DNA of 64,000 nucleotides from Doris montereyensis (Eukaryota > Mollusca > Gastropoda > Nudibranchia > Dorididae). The position numbers were made by a program, and so were the translations under genes. The DNA lies in the NCBI GenBank assembly GCA_037039925.1, contig JAXRKP010000201.1:312501-376500 (forward strand), in the 5' to 3' direction. Shown one piece after another: positions 62,201 to 64,000 of this stretch. The notes below the pieces were generated by a model that saw only the letters and a program-made list of their open reading frames with translations, was not told the DNA's origin and made no database searches. Each line of letters starts with the position of its first letter. Within the stretch, counting starts at the first letter, position 1.

Positions 62201-64000
62201 CCATTATATATGACAAAACAGTGAGGACTTTCATGTGAAGATTCAGGAAGCGACTATGACAAATGATATCGTTGCCATTGTCCATTTAAACCGTATGATA
62301 CAGGCAATAATACATTGCAACTCAAACCTTCAAGGACTTATTTATAAAAGGAACCAGAAACATGGGAAATACAACAACACACACACACATGATGAATCAG
62401 GAGTTAAATATCATATGAAACAACCTTGAAGTGGACGGATAAATCAAACAAACACCCAAAACACGTCTAAACAATTTAGTTTGACTATTCACCAAACACC
62501 GAGTTTAGAACAGAGTATTCCCTCTAAAACTGATGACTGAATTAAAAACATTGCCAACAATGGCCCACCACTCAACTCTTTCACTGATTTGGATGATAAA
62601 AACAATAGTGATCACTCCAAAATGACGTAATTCATTTTGTTCTTCCCATATATCATCATAGATCCTGGGTCATTTCCTTTCTTGAAGACACACTGACTAG
62701 ATTTCTATTCATTTGTGTTAAAATTCACTGCAAATGCATCAACATTATAAACCTTTCGTTAAAGGATCTGCTAAAGGAAAACATGAAAGAAATGGTATTC
62801 TGATGACTAAATGTAAACATGGAGATCTTTTCAATTTCTTATGGGTGATTACATTTAAAAGTCTTATTTTTCACAGACATGATACATACATACATCCATC
62901 TATTAAGCAAAACATCTCCCCTATTTCAAGCTTCAAAGGTTCATTGAGCTTCACTTTGAGAAAAGAAAGCACAACAACCAAATGGCGACCTAACAACGAA
63001 CACTATGCACACTCCTAGGGCTGAAAAGAGATTTCACACCTTAGAAAACAGATATTCAGGAGTAAACAATATCTTTCACAAAACAAAGTATCTGGAACTA
63101 AAATATGAAATACTTTTGCACTTCTTAATGCTCAAAGCCAGTCATATAGGCCAGGCCAGATTTTCCAAACATGACAAACTCAACCAAAAAAAATAAAAAC
63201 GACATCAACAATAATTAACTGCCATAATGTTATCACAAAAAAGAGCTTTTCTAGGTTGCCTTTTCCCCCTCGCCTGTCATAATTATGATATGATTGTATA
63301 TTTATATATACCCTGGTACCGACACAGACCTTAAAATCACTTCATAGACTAGAAAACAATTTCAATGCTTTAGTCTTTCCCGCTGAATACACAACAAATA
63401 ACAAAACACAACAACCATGCTGCTTCATGCCAACTATCACAGTCCACAAAACAATTTCTTTTTGTATTCTGAGACAGTTCAAGGTCCTGTGATAGCTGAA
63501 TCACATTTCAAATTCTATATTACAATAAATTATGTACATATGTATATAATCATATAATACAAAGATAGATGAACACATTGTGTGGCAAAAGTATTATGAT
63601 AAATTATGAATGCTCTCTTTGCCACAACATGCAACTTTACAACAATGTTAATCTACAATAATAAAATAGCCGACCCATTCTTCACAAAGCACCTTTTTCC
63701 CTAGACCTTGTTGTTTTTCAATTGACATGCAAAATAAATAAAAAAGAATGTACTAAACTTTTTATACAACTTTTCTGTCAAATAAGAAAAAATGTTTCCC
63801 ATTATGTCATTTTGTTAAAAAAAAAAAAGAAACGCATAAAAAAATGCAAAGTGTGCATCAAAAACACAAAATACTATTTTTAAAACATAGCAGTTTCGAG
63901 TAAAAGCTCTAAAACCCCATGAAGACTTTACACTTCAACTTATCAAAATTGATAAAAAAAAATAAAAATTATAGGACTCTTTAGTATAATGATTATGGCA
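59281..64000. other. Upstream region to window end, AT-rich
   Basis: Apart from the SINE at 61770, no repeats or exons were recognised. Earlier exons of the JIP gene (RH1, zipper, RH2) were looked for on the minus strand and not found, so the intron probably extends beyond the window. Confidence 0.4.
61770..61915 (+). mobile_element. SINE family A copy
   Basis: Contains TTTGTTTCATAGCAATTTAC, CCACCATACGCGGTGATCTC, AAGGTGAATTAAGAGAAAAC and GAAAGGAAAGAAGTAGAACT. Moderately diverged at the 3' end. Confidence 0.75.

Overview
This is a eukaryotic, AT-rich, intron- and repeat-dominated window. It is probably from a lophotrochozoan, most likely a gastropod mollusc; that guess rests on the style of the tRNA-derived SINEs and on the protein variant of the one conserved gene, and is only moderately secure. 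Most long open frames here are artefacts of simple repeats and are not annotated.

The backbone is one conserved gene on the minus strand, running from about 53.3 kb down to 16.16 kb. It is the 3' two-thirds of a JIP3/JIP4 (MAPK8IP3/SPAG9, fly Sunday driver, worm UNC-16) orthologue, the JNK-pathway scaffold and kinesin/dynein cargo adaptor. I could place 15 coding exons (about 2.34 kb, roughly 780 codons) with GT-AG junctions and consistent phases. They run from the segment just after the RH2 region, through the WD40-like beta-propeller, to the stop codon. The 5' exons (RH1, leucine zipper, RH2) were not found in 53.3-64 kb and should lie beyond the window. Phase shows that one small exon, about 32 nt, is missing between 37.85 and 39.0 kb. 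Three exons carry single-base indels in short homopolymer or repeat contexts. Because every splice site is intact, I favour residual long-read assembly error over pseudogenisation.

The most unusual observation is that three intronic minisatellites of this gene begin exactly at splice junctions. A 66-bp array starts at the 5' splice site of the 53.1-kb exon, and about 18 of its 23 units repeat the CT|GTAAGT donor. A ~62-bp array starts at the donor of the 33.6-kb exon, and its units carry GTAAGA, a better donor than the authentic GTAGAG. A 23-bp array directly abuts the acceptor of a 36-bp microexon at 37.8 kb. The gene therefore contains dozens of decoy splice sites.

Mobile DNA is abundant. 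A 2.35-kb DNA transposon derivative (34951-37297) has near-perfect terminal inverted repeats, subterminal transposase-site-like repeats, and an internally deleted gene joining the N- and C-terminal ends of an uncharacterised transposase-like protein. There are also a hAT-type MITE, two copies of a MITE with a palindromic CACTAGTG end, two CTTTCC-type MITE-like elements, a decayed Penelope-like GIY-YIG endonuclease fragment, two decayed ORFs of unknown type, one SINE family with about 12 copies (nearly all antisense to the host gene), and several other tRNA-derived SINEs.

Layout: 0-5.2 kb has a decayed ORF and a probable plus-strand terminal exon of an unrelated Cys-rich, membrane-anchored protein. 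From 5.2 to 16.1 kb is intergenic sequence or JIP 3' UTR, with a large TAG array, SINEs and AT-rich DNA. The JIP gene occupies 16.1-53.3 kb with its repeat-laden introns. From 53.3 to 64 kb is an upstream intron with SINEs and a 23-bp array.
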